Source: Gammaproteobacteria bacterium 13_2_20CM_66_19
Lineage (GTDB): Bacteria; Pseudomonadota; Gammaproteobacteria; Steroidobacterales; Steroidobacteraceae
Direction of reading: 5' to 3'
Assembly: GCA_001914695.1 (NCBI GenBank)
Contig: MNCZ01000099.1
Location: forward strand, 24,833-88,832
Length of the DNA stretch: 64,000 nucleotides
Part shown: piece after piece, positions 11,039-21,820 of the stretch
Layout: the number at the start of each line of letters is the position of its first letter
Numbering within the stretch: position 1 is the first letter of the stretch
Notes under the pieces: generated by a model
What the model was told of the DNA's origin: nothing
What the model saw: the letters and a program-made list of their open reading frames with translations, nothing else
The model's database searches: none
Made by a program: the position numbers and the translations under genes

Positions 11039-12121
11039 TCAGCCGTGGCGGCGCTCGAATTCCTTCATGAAAGCCACCAGGGCCTGCACCCCCTCGAGCG
11101 GCATCGCGTTGTAGAGGCTCGCGCGCATGCCGCCGACGGAGCGATGGCCCTCGAGGTTGGCGAGCCCGGCGCGGCGGGCCTCGGCGACGAAGGTCTCATC
11201 GAGCGAAGGCGTGGCGAGCGTGAAGGGCACGTTCATCCACGAGCGGCACTCCCGCGCGACCGGGTTCGAGTAGAAGCCGGAGCCGTCGATCGCCTGATAG
11301 AGCAGCTCCGCCTTGGCGCGGTTGCGCGCGGCGACCGCACCGAGTCCCCCCTGCGCCCTCAGCCACCGGAACACGAGGCCCGCGCAGTACCACGCGAAGG
11401 TGGGCGGGGTGTTGAGCATCGACCCTGCCTCCGCGATGCCTTTGTAGTCCCACACCGCGGGCGTCCCGGGCCGCGACTTGCCCGTCAGCTCCTCGCGCAC
11501 GATGACGACCGTGAGACCGGCCGGCCCGATGTTCTTCTGCGCCCCCGCGTAGATCAGGCCGAACTTCGACACCTCGAGAGGACGCGAAAGGATCGTCGAG
11601 GACATGTCGGCCACCAGCGGCACGCCGGCGGTGTCGGGCACGTACGGAAACTCCACTCCACCGATCGTCTCGTTGGGCGTGTAGTGCACGTAGGCGGCGC
11701 CCGGGGTGAGGCGCAGCGTCTCGGCGGCAGGCACGGTCGTGTAGCGGGAGGCGCCCTCGTCGGCGACGATGCTCACCTTCCCGGCGAGCCGGCGCGCCTC
11801 GCCGATCGCCTTCTTCGACCAATGGCCGGTATTCAGGTAATCGACGGCGGAGTCGGCGCGCGCGAGGTTCAGTGGCACGGCGGCGAACTGACCCGTTGCG
11901 CCACCCTGCACGAACAGCACCTTGTAGCTCTCGGGAACCGCGAGCAGCTCGCGCAGCAGCCGCTCGGCTTCGCGCGCCACCGCGAGGAAGGGCTTGCTGC
12001 GATGGCTCACCTCCATCACCGAGGCGCCCGAGCCCTGCCAGTCGGTGAGTTCCCCGCGGACCTGTTCGAGGACTTCCAGGGGCAGCGCGGCCGGCCCCGC
12101 TGCGAAGTTGAAGACGCGCAT
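11039..12121 (-). CDS. serC: Phosphoserine aminotransferase
   Basis: MRVFNFAAGPAALPLEVLEQVRGEL...GASVMEVSHRSKPF...YAGAQKNIGPAGLTVVIVRE...GGMRASLYNAMP. Confidence 0.96.
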   Translation of the reverse strand: MRVFNFAAGPAALPLEVLEQVRGELTDWQGSGASVMEVSHRSKPFLAVAREAERLLRELLAVPESYKVLFVQGGATGQFAAVPLNLARADSAVDYLNTGHWSKKAIGEARRLAGKVSIVADEGASRYTTVPAAETLRLTPGAAYVHYTPNETIGGVEFPYVPDTAGVPLVADMSSTILSRPLEVSKFGLIYAGAQKNIGPAGLTVVIVREELTGKSRPGTPAVWDYKGIAEAGSMLNTPPTFAWYCAGLVFRWLRAQGGLGAVAARNRAKAELLYQAIDGSGFYSNPVARECRSWMNVPFTLATPSLDETFVAEARRAGLANLEGHRSVGGMRASLYNAMPLEGVQALVAFMKEFERRHG

Positions 12122-12124
12122 GGC

Positions 12125-14749
12125 CTAAGTATCTGCGGCCGGCTCGCCGGCGCCGGCCTGCAACTCGCGCTCGGCCGCGGCCTCCTCTTCGCCCGTATCC
12201 AGGCTCTCGACGCGCCCGATCCCGGCGAGCCGCTCGCCTTCGCCGAGCCGGATGAGCCGCACTCCCTGGGTGTTGCGACCCTGCACGGAGATCTCGTCCA
12301 CCGCGGTGCGCACCAGCGCGCCGGTGGAGCTGATCAGCATGATCTCCTGCCCCGGCATCACCTGCAGCGCCGCCACCGTGTCGCCGTTGCGGTCGGAAGT
12401 CTGCAACGCGATCACGCCCTGGCCGCCGCGGCCGTGCACGGGAAACTCCGCGAGCGGGGAGCGCTTGCCGTAGCCGGCGGCGGAGCCGGTGAGCACGTGC
12501 CCCTCGCCGACCACGATCAGCGAGATCAGCTGCTGGCCGCTACCCAAGCGTATGCCGCGCACCCCGGCCGCTTCGCGCCCCATGTAGCGCACTTCGCTCT
12601 CGTGGAAGCGGATGGCCTTGCCGCCGCTCGACACCAGTATGATCTCGCGCTCGCCGTCGGTGAGCGCCACCCCGACCAGCTGATCGTTGTCGTGCAGGTC
12701 GACCGCGATGATGCCGGTGGAGCGCGGGCGCGAGAAGGCGCTGAGCGGCGTCTTCTTCACCGTGCCGGCGCGGGTGGCCATGAACACGAAGTGCTGCTCG
12801 TCGTACTGCTTGATCGGCAGCAGCGCGTTGATCTTCTCGCCCTCCTCCAGCGGCAGCAGATTCACCATGGGCTTGCCGCGCGCGCCGCGGCCCGCCTGCG
12901 GCAGCTCGTAGACCTTGAGCCAATACACCTTGCCGCGGTTGGAGAAGCACAGCACGGTGTCGTGGGTGTGGGCGACGAACAGCTTCTCGACGAAGTCCTC
13001 GTCCTTGACGGCGGTGGCGCTCTTGCCGCGACCGCCCCGGCGCTGGGTCTGATACTCGGTGAGCGGCTGGCTCTTGGCGTAACCGGCGTGCGACAGCGTC
13101 ACCACCACGTCCTGAGGCTCGATCAGGTCTTCGGTGGTGAGGTCGAGGTGATCGCGATTGATCTCCGTGCGGCGCGCATCGCCGTAGTTCGTGCGGATCT
13201 CGAGCAGCTCCTCGCGCACCACCTGGGTGAGCCGCTCGGGGCGCGCCAGGATGTCGCTGAGGTCCTGGAGCTGCGCGAGGAGCTCGCGGTACTCGGCGAC
13301 GATCTTGTCCTGCTCGAGCCCGGTGAGCCGGTGCAGCCGCATGTCGAGGATCGCCTGCGCCTGCGCGTCGGACAGCCGGTAGGCCCCGCCGGCGAGTCCG
13401 GCCTCGGCCGGCAGCTCCCGCGGGCGCGTGGAGATGGCGCCGGCGCGCTCGAGCAGCTCGCTCACGATGCCCGGCGGCCAGGAGCGCGCGAGCAGCCCCG
13501 CGCGCGCCTCGGCGGGCGAGGCGGCGGCCTTGATGAGCGCGATCACTGCATCGATGTTGGCGAGCGCGACCGCGAGGCCCTCGAGGATGTGCGCCCGCTC
13601 GCGCGCCTTGGCGAGGTCGAAGATCGTCCGCCGGGTGACGACCTCACGCCGGTGGCGGATGAACGCCTCCAGCATCTCCTTCAGCGACATCAGCTTCGGC
13701 TGGCCGTCCTGGAGCGCCACCATGTTGATGCCGAACACCGTCTCCAAAGGCGTCTGGGCATACAGGTTGTTGAGGACGATCTCGGTGACCTCGCCGCGGC
13801 GCAGCTCGATCACGATGCGCATGCCGTCCTTGTCGGATTCGTCGCGCAGCCCGTCGCCGGCGATGCCGTCGATCTGCTTCTCGCGCACCAGCTCCGCGAT
13901 GCGCTCGATGAGGCGCGCTTTGTTCACCTGGTAGGGGAGCTCGGTCACCACGATCGCCTGGCGATCGCCCCGGCCGATGTCCTCGATGCTGACCCGCGCG
14001 CGCACCGACAGGCGCCCCCGCCCGGTGCGATAGGCGGTGGCGATCTCCTGCGCGCCGTTGATGATGCCGCCGGTCGGGAAGTCCGGCCCCGGCATGTGCT
14101 GCATGAGCGAGGCGAGCGGCAGCGACGGATCCTCGAGCAGCGCCAGGCACGCATCGACGGTCTCCGTGAGATTGTGCGGCGGAATGTTGGTCGCCATGCC
14201 GACCGCAATGCCGGTCTGACCGTTCACCAGCAGGTTCGGGATGCGCGTCGGCAGCACCGAGGGCTCGAGCTCGGTCTCGTCGTAGTTGGGCGTGAATTCG
14301 ACGGTTTCCTTGGCGATGTCGGCCAGCAGCTCGTGCGCGATGCGCGACATGCGCACTTCGGTGTAGCGCATGGCCGCCGGCGGATCGCCGTCGACCGAGC
14401 CGAAATTGCCCTGGCCGTCGACCAGCAGGTAGCGGAGCGAGAACGGCTGCGCCATGCGCACGATGGTGTCGTACACCGCGCTCTCGCCGTGCGGGTGGTA
14501 CTTGCCGATCACGTCGCCCACCACGCGGGCGGACTTCTTATAGGCCTTGTTCCAGTCGTTGCCGAGCTCGCGCATGGCGTGCAGCACGCGGCGGTGCACG
14601 GGCTTGAGTCCATCACGGACGTCGGGCAGCGCCCGCCCGACGATCACGCTCATGGCATAGTCGAGATAGGACTGCCGCATCTCTCCTTCGAGACTGACCA
14701 GCAGCACTTCACGGGCGATTTCGGCCATCGAAGGGCTTGAGTCCCCCAC
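12125..14749 (-). CDS. gyrA: DNA gyrase subunit A
   Basis: [36 protein letters not shown]...[22 protein letters not shown]...[10 protein letters not shown] (GyrA box) and beta-pinwheel C-terminus. Confidence 0.97.
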   Translation of the reverse strand: MGDSSPSMAEIAREVLLVSLEGEMRQSYLDYAMSVIVGRALPDVRDGLKPVHRRVLHAMRELGNDWNKAYKKSARVVGDVIGKYHPHGESAVYDTIVRMAQPFSLRYLLVDGQGNFGSVDGDPPAAMRYTEVRMSRIAHELLADIAKETVEFTPNYDETELEPSVLPTRIPNLLVNGQTGIAVGMATNIPPHNLTETVDACLALLEDPSLPLASLMQHMPGPDFPTGGIINGAQEIATAYRTGRGRLSVRARVSIEDIGRGDRQAIVVTELPYQVNKARLIERIAELVREKQIDGIAGDGLRDESDKDGMRIVIELRRGEVTEIVLNNLYAQTPLETVFGINMVALQDGQPKLMSLKEMLEAFIRHRREVVTRRTIFDLAKARERAHILEGLAVALANIDAVIALIKAAASPAEARAGLLARSWPPGIVSELLERAGAISTRPRELPAEAGLAGGAYRLSDAQAQAILDMRLHRLTGLEQDKIVAEYRELLAQLQDLSDILARPERLTQVVREELLEIRTNYGDARRTEINRDHLDLTTEDLIEPQDVVVTLSHAGYAKSQPLTEYQTQRRGGRGKSATAVKDEDFVEKLFVAHTHDTVLCFSNRGKVYWLKVYELPQAGRGARGKPMVNLLPLEEGEKINALLPIKQYDEQHFVFMATRAGTVKKTPLSAFSRPRSTGIIAVDLHDNDQLVGVALTDGEREIILVSSGGKAIRFHESEVRYMGREAAGVRGIRLGSGQQLISLIVVGEGHVLTGSAAGYGKRSPLAEFPVHGRGGQGVIALQTSDRNGDTVAALQVMPGQEIMLISSTGALVRTAVDEISVQGRNTQGVRLIRLGEGERLAGIGRVESLDTGEEEAAAERELQAGAGEPAADT

Positions 14750-14802
14750 CTTATCCGGCGGCGAAATAAAACGGCAATTCTATCACGCGAGCGCCGCCGC
14801 CC

Positions 14803-14820
14803 CGGGGCCTGACGGCCCCG
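14803..14820. terminator. Candidate hairpin (CGGGGCC-TGAC-GGCCCCG) between the GYD gene and gyrA
   Basis: Perfect 7-bp inverted repeat with 4-nt loop, extendable by GCCGCC/GGCGGC flanks; no strong T tract, so the termination role is tentative. Confidence 0.4.
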
Positions 14821-14841
14821 CGAGGCGGCGGGCGAGCGCCT

Positions 14842-15162
14842 TCAGGCGCCCGGGGCTCTGTAGGTGAGCTTCTTCGTCAGCGCGCGATCGGTCTCCTCAA
14901 CGGTGAGAAGCGCCGTGGTCCGGGTTCTGGCGATACCGGTCGCGGATACGGCGAGGGAAAGCGCCGCCGCGCTCACCGTGTCGGGGAACTCCGCAATCAC
15001 GACGACGTCGCTGTCGCCGAGCGCGAAGTAGAAGGCCTCGACCTTCCCCTCGAGGCTCTCGACCGCCTTGACGACTGCCTGCTTGCGACCGGACGCCTTG
15101 TCTTTCTGCAGGCCGCGCAAGCCTTCGGCCGAATAGGCCGCCTGGATGAGGTACTTGGGCAT
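14842..15162 (-). CDS. GYD domain-containing protein
   Basis: MPKYLIQAAYSAEGLRGLQKDKASGRKQAVVKAVESLEGKVEAFYFALGDSDVVVIAEFPD; start at 15162. Confidence 0.85.
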   Translation of the reverse strand: MPKYLIQAAYSAEGLRGLQKDKASGRKQAVVKAVESLEGKVEAFYFALGDSDVVVIAEFPDTVSAAALSLAVSATGIARTRTTALLTVEETDRALTKKLTYRAPGA

Positions 15163-15282
15163 GGTGTGCTCCTTGGTGAAAACCGCGCCGCACATTCTAA
15201 GCCCGCCCATGCACCGATATACTGCGCGTAAGCGCTTCGCGCTCATCGCGACAGCTCTCGGGGAGTCACCGCTGGGAAAACC

Positions 15283-16626
15283 GTGTCCACCAGGCAACCG
15301 GCCGACCTGCTGATCGAAGCCCGCTGGCTGCTGCCGATCGCGCCCGCGAACGTCGCTCTTGCCGAGCACGCGCTCGCGGTATCGGCGGGACGCATCCTCG
15401 CGGTGGGTCCCGCGGCGGAGCTGCGCGAGCGCTTCGAGGCCCGCGAGCACGTAGTGCGTTCGCGCCATGTGCTGCTGCCCGGCCTGGTGAACGCCCACAC
15501 GCACGCCAGCCACGCGCTGCTCCGGGGCCTCCCGGTGCGCGGTCCGCGCTCATCCTGGCTGCGCGAGACCCTCGCGCCCATCGAGCGGCGCTGCCTGAGC
15601 GCCGACTTCGTGCGCGACGGAACCCGGCTCGCGCTCGCGGAGATGCTGCGCGCCGGGATCACCTGCTTCGCGGACCTGAGTCTCCATCCGGAGGAGGCCG
15701 CGCGCGCTGCGGCCGCGGCGCACGTGCGCGCGGCGATCGCACTGCCGGTCTCGGAAGCCCCCACCCCGTGGGCGGAGAGTGCGACCGCACATCTCGCCCG
15801 CGCCGAACGGCTCTGGGACGAGTACCGGTCGGACCCGCGGATCGCGCTTTACTTCGCGCCGCTCGTCTCGCACGGTATGAGCGAGGCGCTGCTCACGCGA
15901 GTGCGGCGCGTGGCCGATGAGCTCGACGCCCGCATCGCGCTGCACCTCGAGGAATTTGCCGCTCTGACGGAGCCTTCCGGGCCCGGGCCGCAGGGCGCGC
16001 CTGGCGTCGAGGACAGCGCGCGCGCGCCGCCCGGCTCAGGGTGGCTGCGCCAGCTCAGGGCACTCGGCCTGCTGCGCGCCGGATTCACCGCGATCGGCGC
16101 CACGGTCTGCGATGAGGCGGATCTGGAACTCCTCTCCCGCCACGGCGCGAGCGTGGTCAGCTGTCCGCAGGCGGATCTGCGCCTCGGCGCGCGTGTCCCG
16201 GTCGTGGCGAGGGGCGTCGATCGCGGCGCGCTCGGCACCGACAGTCCGGCCGCGGCCGGCGCGCTCGACGTGCTCACCGAAGCGCGCACCGCGGCGCTCG
16301 TCTGCGGCGTAGATGCGGCGCAGGCGCTGCGCATGGCGACGCTCGGCGGCGCCGCGGCGCTCGGGCTTGCCGCGAGGATCGGCTCGCTCGAGCCCGGCAA
16401 GGCGGCCGATCTCGCCTGCATCGATCTCGGGGGGCTCAGCGGCGCTCCGGGCTCAGGCGTCCACGACGCGATCGTGTTCGGGGCCGCCCGCGGCCAGGTG
16501 AGCGATGTGTGGACGGCCGGGCGGGCGGCGCTCTGCGCCGGGCGCCTCGTGGCACTCGATGAGGAGGAGCTCGCCGCGCTCCCCATGCGCTGGGCGGAGC
16601 GCATCGGGATGGAGGCCGCCGCGTGA
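15283..16626 (+). CDS. mtaD: TRZ/ATZ-family amidohydrolase (5-methylthioadenosine/S-adenosylhomocysteine deaminase-like)
   Basis: LIEARWLLPIAPANVALAEHALAVSAGRILAVGP...HVLLPGLVNAHTHASHALLRGLP...LGTDSPAAAGALDVLTEAR...LGLAARIGSLEPGKAADLACIDL; GTG start; ATGA/GTGA-type overlap with ubiG. Confidence 0.85.
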   Translation: MSTRQPADLLIEARWLLPIAPANVALAEHALAVSAGRILAVGPAAELRERFEAREHVVRSRHVLLPGLVNAHTHASHALLRGLPVRGPRSSWLRETLAPIERRCLSADFVRDGTRLALAEMLRAGITCFADLSLHPEEAARAAAAAHVRAAIALPVSEAPTPWAESATAHLARAERLWDEYRSDPRIALYFAPLVSHGMSEALLTRVRRVADELDARIALHLEEFAALTEPSGPGPQGAPGVEDSARAPPGSGWLRQLRALGLLRAGFTAIGATVCDEADLELLSRHGASVVSCPQADLRLGARVPVVARGVDRGALGTDSPAAAGALDVLTEARTAALVCGVDAAQALRMATLGGAAALGLAARIGSLEPGKAADLACIDLGGLSGAPGSGVHDAIVFGAARGQVSDVWTAGRAALCAGRLVALDEEELAALPMRWAERIGMEAAA

Positions 16627-17330
16627 GCGCACCCGCGGGCGCAAACGCCGACCGCGCGGAGCTCGCGCGGTTCGAGGCCGCCGCCGCGGGGTTCTGGGAT
16701 CTGCAGGGAGAGTTCCGGCCGCTGCACCTCATCAACCCGGTGCGGCTCGAATTCATCGCCGAGCGCGCAAGGCTCGCGCACCAGCGGGTGCTCGATGTCG
16801 GCTGCGGCGGCGGGCTCCTCGCCGAGGCGCTCGCGCGCGCCGGCGCACGCGTCACCGCCATCGATCTCGCGCCCGGAATGATCGAGGTGGCGCGGCTGCA
16901 CGCGGCGCAGGGCTCCCTCGCCATCGACTACCGCGTCGCCGCCGCAGAGGAGCTCGCGGCGGCGGAGCCTCGAGCCTTTGACGTCGTGACCTGCATGGAG
17001 ATGCTCGAGCACGTGCCCGAGCCCGCAGCGATGGTGGCGACGCTCGCGCGCGCGCTGCGCCCGGGCGGCGCGCTCTTTGTCTCGACGCTCAACCGCAACC
17101 TCCGCTCGTTCCTCCTGGCCATCGTCGGCGCGGAGTATCTGCTCAAGTTGATTCCTCGCGGCACGCACGAGTACGAGCGGCTCATCCGGCCCGCGGAGCT
17201 GGCCCGCTGGGCGCGCTCCGCCGGGCTCGAGCTGCGCTCGATGGCGGGCCTCGAGCTCAACCCCTTCACCGCGCGCGCAGCGCTCACTCGCAGCGTCGCG
17301 GTGAACTACCTGGCGCATTTCGGGCGATGA
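16623..17330 (+). CDS. ubiG: Bifunctional 2-polyprenyl-6-hydroxyphenol methylase/3-demethylubiquinol 3-O-methyltransferase
   Basis: FWDLQGEFRPLHLINPVRLEFI...VLDVGCGGGLLAEALARAGARVTAIDLAPGMIEVARLH...NRNLRSFLLAIVGAEYLLKLIPRGTHEYERLIRPAEL. Confidence 0.95.
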   Translation: MSAPAGANADRAELARFEAAAAGFWDLQGEFRPLHLINPVRLEFIAERARLAHQRVLDVGCGGGLLAEALARAGARVTAIDLAPGMIEVARLHAAQGSLAIDYRVAAAEELAAAEPRAFDVVTCMEMLEHVPEPAAMVATLARALRPGGALFVSTLNRNLRSFLLAIVGAEYLLKLIPRGTHEYERLIRPAELARWARSAGLELRSMAGLELNPFTARAALTRSVAVNYLAHFGR

Positions 17331-18724
17331 CGACGCTCGCCGTTCTCCTCGTCGCCGCGGCCGCGCTCGCCACCGGCGCGGTGCTCGGTGCCCTGGTGGT
17401 GCAGCTGCGCGCCGCGGGTCGCATCGAGGCGCTGCGGATCGAGCTCGCCGCCGCGAGCGTGCGACTCGAGGCGAGCGCCCTCAATGAAGCCGATCGCCTG
17501 AAGCTCCTCGAGGAATCCGAGACGCGGCTGCGCGCCGCGTTCGACTCGCTCGCGGGAGAGACGCTGCGCACGAACAGCGAGCTCTTCCTGCGCCTCGCGC
17601 GCGAGGCGCTGGGACGCGACCAGGCCGTGGCTGCCGGCGCGCTCCGGGAGCGCGAGCTCGCCATCGAGCAGCTGGTGCAGCCGCTGCGCGCCGCGCTCGA
17701 GCGCACCGAGGCGCAGGTGCAATCCCTCGAGTGCGAGCGCCGCGAGGCCTTTGCGACTCTCCGCACCCAGATCGAGACGCTCGCCGGCGGACAGGCGCAG
17801 CTGCAGCGCGAGACGCGCAACCTCGCCACCGCGCTCCGCCGTCCCGAGGTGCGCGGCCGCTGGGGCGAGCTGACGCTTCGCCGCCTGGTCGAGCTCGCCG
17901 GCCTCACCGAGCACTGCGACTTCACCGAGCAGCTGCAGGTGGTGGGCGAGGACGGCTCGCTCCGTCCCGATCTCGTCGTGCACATGCCCGACGCGCGCGA
18001 TCTCGTGATCGACGCCAAGACGCCGCTCGAGGCCTTTCTCACCGCCCTCGAGGCGCAGAGCGAGGAGGAGCGCCGCGAGGCGCTCAGGCGCCACGCGCAG
18101 CAGGTCGAGACGCGGGTGCGCGAGCTCGCCTCCAAGGAGTACTGGACGCAGTTCGAGCGCAGCCCCGAGTTCGCGGTGCTGTTCCTGCCGGGCGATCAGT
18201 TCCTCTCCGCAGCTCTCGGCGAGCGTCCGGAGCTGCTCGAGACCGCGCTCGGCCAGAATGTGATCATCGCCACGCCGTCGACGCTGATTGCGCTGCTCAA
18301 GGCGGTCGCCTACGGCTGGCGGCAGGCGGCAGTCGCGCACAACGCCGCGCTGATCCGCGACTTGGGTCAGGAGCTCTACCGGCGGCTCGCCACCTTCAAC
18401 GGCCATCTCGGGCGGATGGGACAACGTCTCGCCACCGCGGTTGAGGCCTACAACGCGGCCGTCGGCTCGCTCGAGCGCCACGTGCTGCCGCAGGCGCGTC
18501 GCTTCGGCGAGCTCGGCGTCACGGCGGACGCGCCGCTCCCGGAGCTCGAGCCGATCGTGCAGCTCACGCGCAGCCCCGGTGGCCCGAGCGCAGCGGAGCG
18601 ACCGACCGCCTCACCGCCCGCCGGCGCGCCCGTCGCCGCGCCCGTCGCCGCCCCCGGAGAGGACACGCCGGGCGTCGCCCAGCCCGGAGGCAGCCCGGGC
18701 GCGAGCAATGCCCGACAGGCCTGA
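17327..18724 (+). CDS. rmuC: DNA recombination protein RmuC
   Basis: N-terminal TM, coiled coil, LATALRRPEVRGRWGELTLRRLVELAGLTEHCDFTEQ...RPDLVVHMPDARDLVIDAKTPLEAFL. Confidence 0.93.
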   Translation: MTTLAVLLVAAAALATGAVLGALVVQLRAAGRIEALRIELAAASVRLEASALNEADRLKLLEESETRLRAAFDSLAGETLRTNSELFLRLAREALGRDQAVAAGALRERELAIEQLVQPLRAALERTEAQVQSLECERREAFATLRTQIETLAGGQAQLQRETRNLATALRRPEVRGRWGELTLRRLVELAGLTEHCDFTEQLQVVGEDGSLRPDLVVHMPDARDLVIDAKTPLEAFLTALEAQSEEERREALRRHAQQVETRVRELASKEYWTQFERSPEFAVLFLPGDQFLSAALGERPELLETALGQNVIIATPSTLIALLKAVAYGWRQAAVAHNAALIRDLGQELYRRLATFNGHLGRMGQRLATAVEAYNAAVGSLERHVLPQARRFGELGVTADAPLPELEPIVQLTRSPGGPSAAERPTASPPAGAPVAAPVAAPGEDTPGVAQPGGSPGASNARQA

Positions 18725-19544
18725 GGCGCCCGCCGCCCGCGCCCTCGCCTGGCTCTACTCCCCTCGGGCGTTGCGCGAGCCGCTCGCGACGCTCTTCGCC
18801 CTCGAGCGCGAGATCGGCGAGAGTCTCCGCCCCGGCCTCGACACCCAACTCGCCCACGCGCGCCTCGCGTGGTGGCGAGAGGAGTGCGAGCGCTCCACGC
18901 AGGCACGCCCGAGCCACCCACTCACCCGCGAGCTCGGCGCGCTGTTTGCGGCCTCGGGGCTCGCGCCGCCCGCAGGCCTCGCGGGACTGGTCGACATCGC
19001 CGTGTGGGACCTGGCCGCGGCGACTTTCGGAACGCGCCGCGAGCTCGAGGGCTATTGTGAGCGCTGGAGCGCCGCCATGATCGAGCCGGCGGTGCAGCTC
19101 GCCGCGCCGGCGGCGGCGGCGGAGCCCGCGCGCGCCCTCGGCCGGAGCCTGCGCGAGATCGAGCTGCTGCTCTCGCTCGCGAGCGATGCGCGGCTCGGAC
19201 GGCTGCGGCTGTCGCTCGATGAGCTCGAGCGCGCCCCGGCGACGCCGGAGGAGCTCGCGCGGCCGCCGTGGCCGGCGGCCCTTGCGGAGCTGGTGCGGGC
19301 GCGGCACCGCCAGGCGCGGGCGGCGCTCGAGGCGAGCGTCGCTGCGCTTCCGCCCCTGGCGCAGCCGCCGCTGCGCGGTCTCATCGTCTGGGCCGCCGTG
19401 AGGCGCGCGCACTCGCGGCGCGCGGAACGCCGCTTGCCGCGCGCGAGCCTCTCGCGCGAGCATCACGCGCCGCTCGACGGCTGGTGCGCGTGGCGCGCCG
19501 CGCGGCGGGCGGACGCCGGACGCGGCTTCGCCCGATCAGGCTGA
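18708..19544 (+). CDS. Squalene/phytoene synthase family protein
   Basis: MPDRPEAPAARALAWLYSPRALREPLATLFALEREIGESLRPGLDTQLAHARLAWWREECERS resembles the squalene/phytoene synthase (NDUFAF6-like) family; overlaps the rmuC 3' end. Confidence 0.7.
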   Translation: MPDRPEAPAARALAWLYSPRALREPLATLFALEREIGESLRPGLDTQLAHARLAWWREECERSTQARPSHPLTRELGALFAASGLAPPAGLAGLVDIAVWDLAAATFGTRRELEGYCERWSAAMIEPAVQLAAPAAAAEPARALGRSLREIELLLSLASDARLGRLRLSLDELERAPATPEELARPPWPAALAELVRARHRQARAALEASVAALPPLAQPPLRGLIVWAAVRRAHSRRAERRLPRASLSREHHAPLDGWCAWRAARRADAGRGFARSG

Positions 19545-19572
19545 GCCCAAGCGAGAGGAGCGCTGAACCTTA

Positions 19573-20370
19573 GTGTTTGATCCCCGCAACCACACCGCAG
19601 GTCCCGCCGAGCTCGCCGGCCGGGTGATCGCGATCACCGGTGCAGGCTCGGGCCTCGGCCGCGCGGTCGCCCTCGCCTGCGCCCGGCATCAGGCGAGCGT
19701 CATCGTCGTCGGCCGCAACGCGCCGGCCCTCGAGGCGGTGCACGCCGAGATCGCCGCGGCCGGGCAGCCGGAGGCGAGCATCGCGCTGCTCGACCTCGAG
19801 AAGGCGGTGGCGCGCGATTACGAGGCCCTCGCTCATGCCGTGCTCGAGCGCTACGGGCGCCTCGACGGACTGCTGCACAACGCCGGGCTTCTCGGAACCC
19901 TGACGCCGATCGAGCACTACGACGTGCCAACCTGGTGCCGCGTGCTGCACGTCAACCTCACCGCGGCGTTCGTGCTCACCCAGGTGCTGCTGCCCGCGCT
20001 GAAGAAATCCGCCGACGCGTCGCTCGTGTTCACCGCCAGCAGCGTCGGGCGCCGCGGGCGCGCCTACTGGGGCGCGTACGCCGTGTCCAAGTTCGCCGTC
20101 GAGGGGCTGGCGCAGGTGCTGGCCGCGGAGCTGGAGAACGTGAGCCACGTGCGCGTCAACACTCTCAACCCCGGGCGCGCGCGCACCGCCATGCGCCGCC
20201 AGGCCTATCCCGCCGAAGACCTCGAGAGCCTGCCGCCGCCGGACTCCCTCACCGGACCCTACATTGCGCTCCTCGGGCCGGCGAGCCGCGGGGTCACGGG
20301 GCAGGCCTTCGACGCTCAGACGCCGGGCGGAGCCGCCGGCCCGGGGAGCAGCGCGCGGCGCTCCGCCTGA
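19573..20370 (+). CDS. Short-chain dehydrogenase/reductase (YciK-like)
   Basis: RVIAITGAGSGLGRAVALACARHQASVIVVGRN...LHNAGLLGTLTPIEHYD...GAYAVSKFAVEGLAQVLAAEL; GTG start. Confidence 0.9.
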   Translation: MFDPRNHTAGPAELAGRVIAITGAGSGLGRAVALACARHQASVIVVGRNAPALEAVHAEIAAAGQPEASIALLDLEKAVARDYEALAHAVLERYGRLDGLLHNAGLLGTLTPIEHYDVPTWCRVLHVNLTAAFVLTQVLLPALKKSADASLVFTASSVGRRGRAYWGAYAVSKFAVEGLAQVLAAELENVSHVRVNTLNPGRARTAMRRQAYPAEDLESLPPPDSLTGPYIALLGPASRGVTGQAFDAQTPGGAAGPGSSARRSA

Positions 20371-21175
20371 GTGAGCTCGCGGAAGCGGCCGCGCGCGAGC
20401 GTGCGCTCGAGCATGACGGGGCCGAGCTGGGTACGCAGCACGCGGCTCACCAGCGCCCCCTGGCGCTCGAAGAGTTGCCGCACCTGCCGGCCGCTCGCGC
20501 CGCGCACCGTGAGCGCGTACCAGCGATTGGCGGCCTCCCCGCCGCCGGCCTCGCAGCGCTCGACCGCGAGCTGCGCCCCGCTATCGAGGGCTCCGCCGCG
20601 GATGCCCTCCAGCTGCGGCGCGCTGAGCTCCCCTCGCACCCGCACGCTGAATTCGCTCCTGAGCGAGTGAACCGCGCGCTGCAGATGCAGCGCCAGCTCG
20701 CCGTCCGAGGTCACGAGCTCGAGGCCCCCATCCGGACGCGGCATCGGACTCACCGCGATGAAGCGCCGCCCCGAGCGCCGCGGCAACCGCTCGAGGAGCG
20801 CCGTCCGGGGTGTCTCTCCCGCAGCGGGGTCCCCGGGGTCGGCCGGCGTCCGCAGCGGCTCGCCGGGCGAGCGGTGACAGACGAAGGCCCGCGCCCGAGC
20901 GGGCGCGGCGTGCGCGCGCACCAGGCGACCGTCGAGACGCACCTCGTCGTGGGGAGCGACGCGCGCCCCGAGCGTCGCGGTGCGGCCGTTGACGGTGAGC
21001 CGGCCGGCGCGGATCCAGACTTCCGCCTCGCGCCGCGAGGCGAGCCCGGCACGCGCCAGCATCTTCTGCAGCCGCTCGGTGAGCGGCCGCACCGCCGCGC
21101 GCGCCGCAGTCGGGCCACGCGGGCGGCCGGGAGCTCGGCGACGCGCGGCGGCCGCGGGCCGCGGTGCGCGCCGCA

Positions 21176-21176
<1 letters not shown>
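20316..21176 (-). CDS. rluB: 23S rRNA pseudouridine(2605) synthase-like
   Basis: ERLQKMLARAGLASRREAEVWIRAGRLTVNGRTATLG (S4) and GASGRQVRQLFERQGALVSRVLRTQLGPVML; gene order with scpB. Confidence 0.88.

Positions 21177-21816
<640 letters not shown>

Positions 21817-21820
<4 letters not shown>

Noticed and set aside
13900-14560. Fluoroquinolone-resistance mutation in GyrA QRDR
   Set aside because: Motif reads [13 protein letters not shown]: Ser83 and Asp87 are retained; Glu at position 82 looks like natural variation.
8633-14740. 2035-aa plus-strand ORF antisense to pheA/serA/serC/gyrA
   Set aside because: Shadow ORF from GC-rich codon bias; composition is Arg/His/Ala-rich low complexity and the minus-strand genes are unambiguous.
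18626-18649. 12-bp tandem repeat (gcgcccgtcgcc x2) in rmuC
   Set aside because: Lies in a Pro/Ala-rich disordered tail where short GC-rich repeats are expected; not informative.
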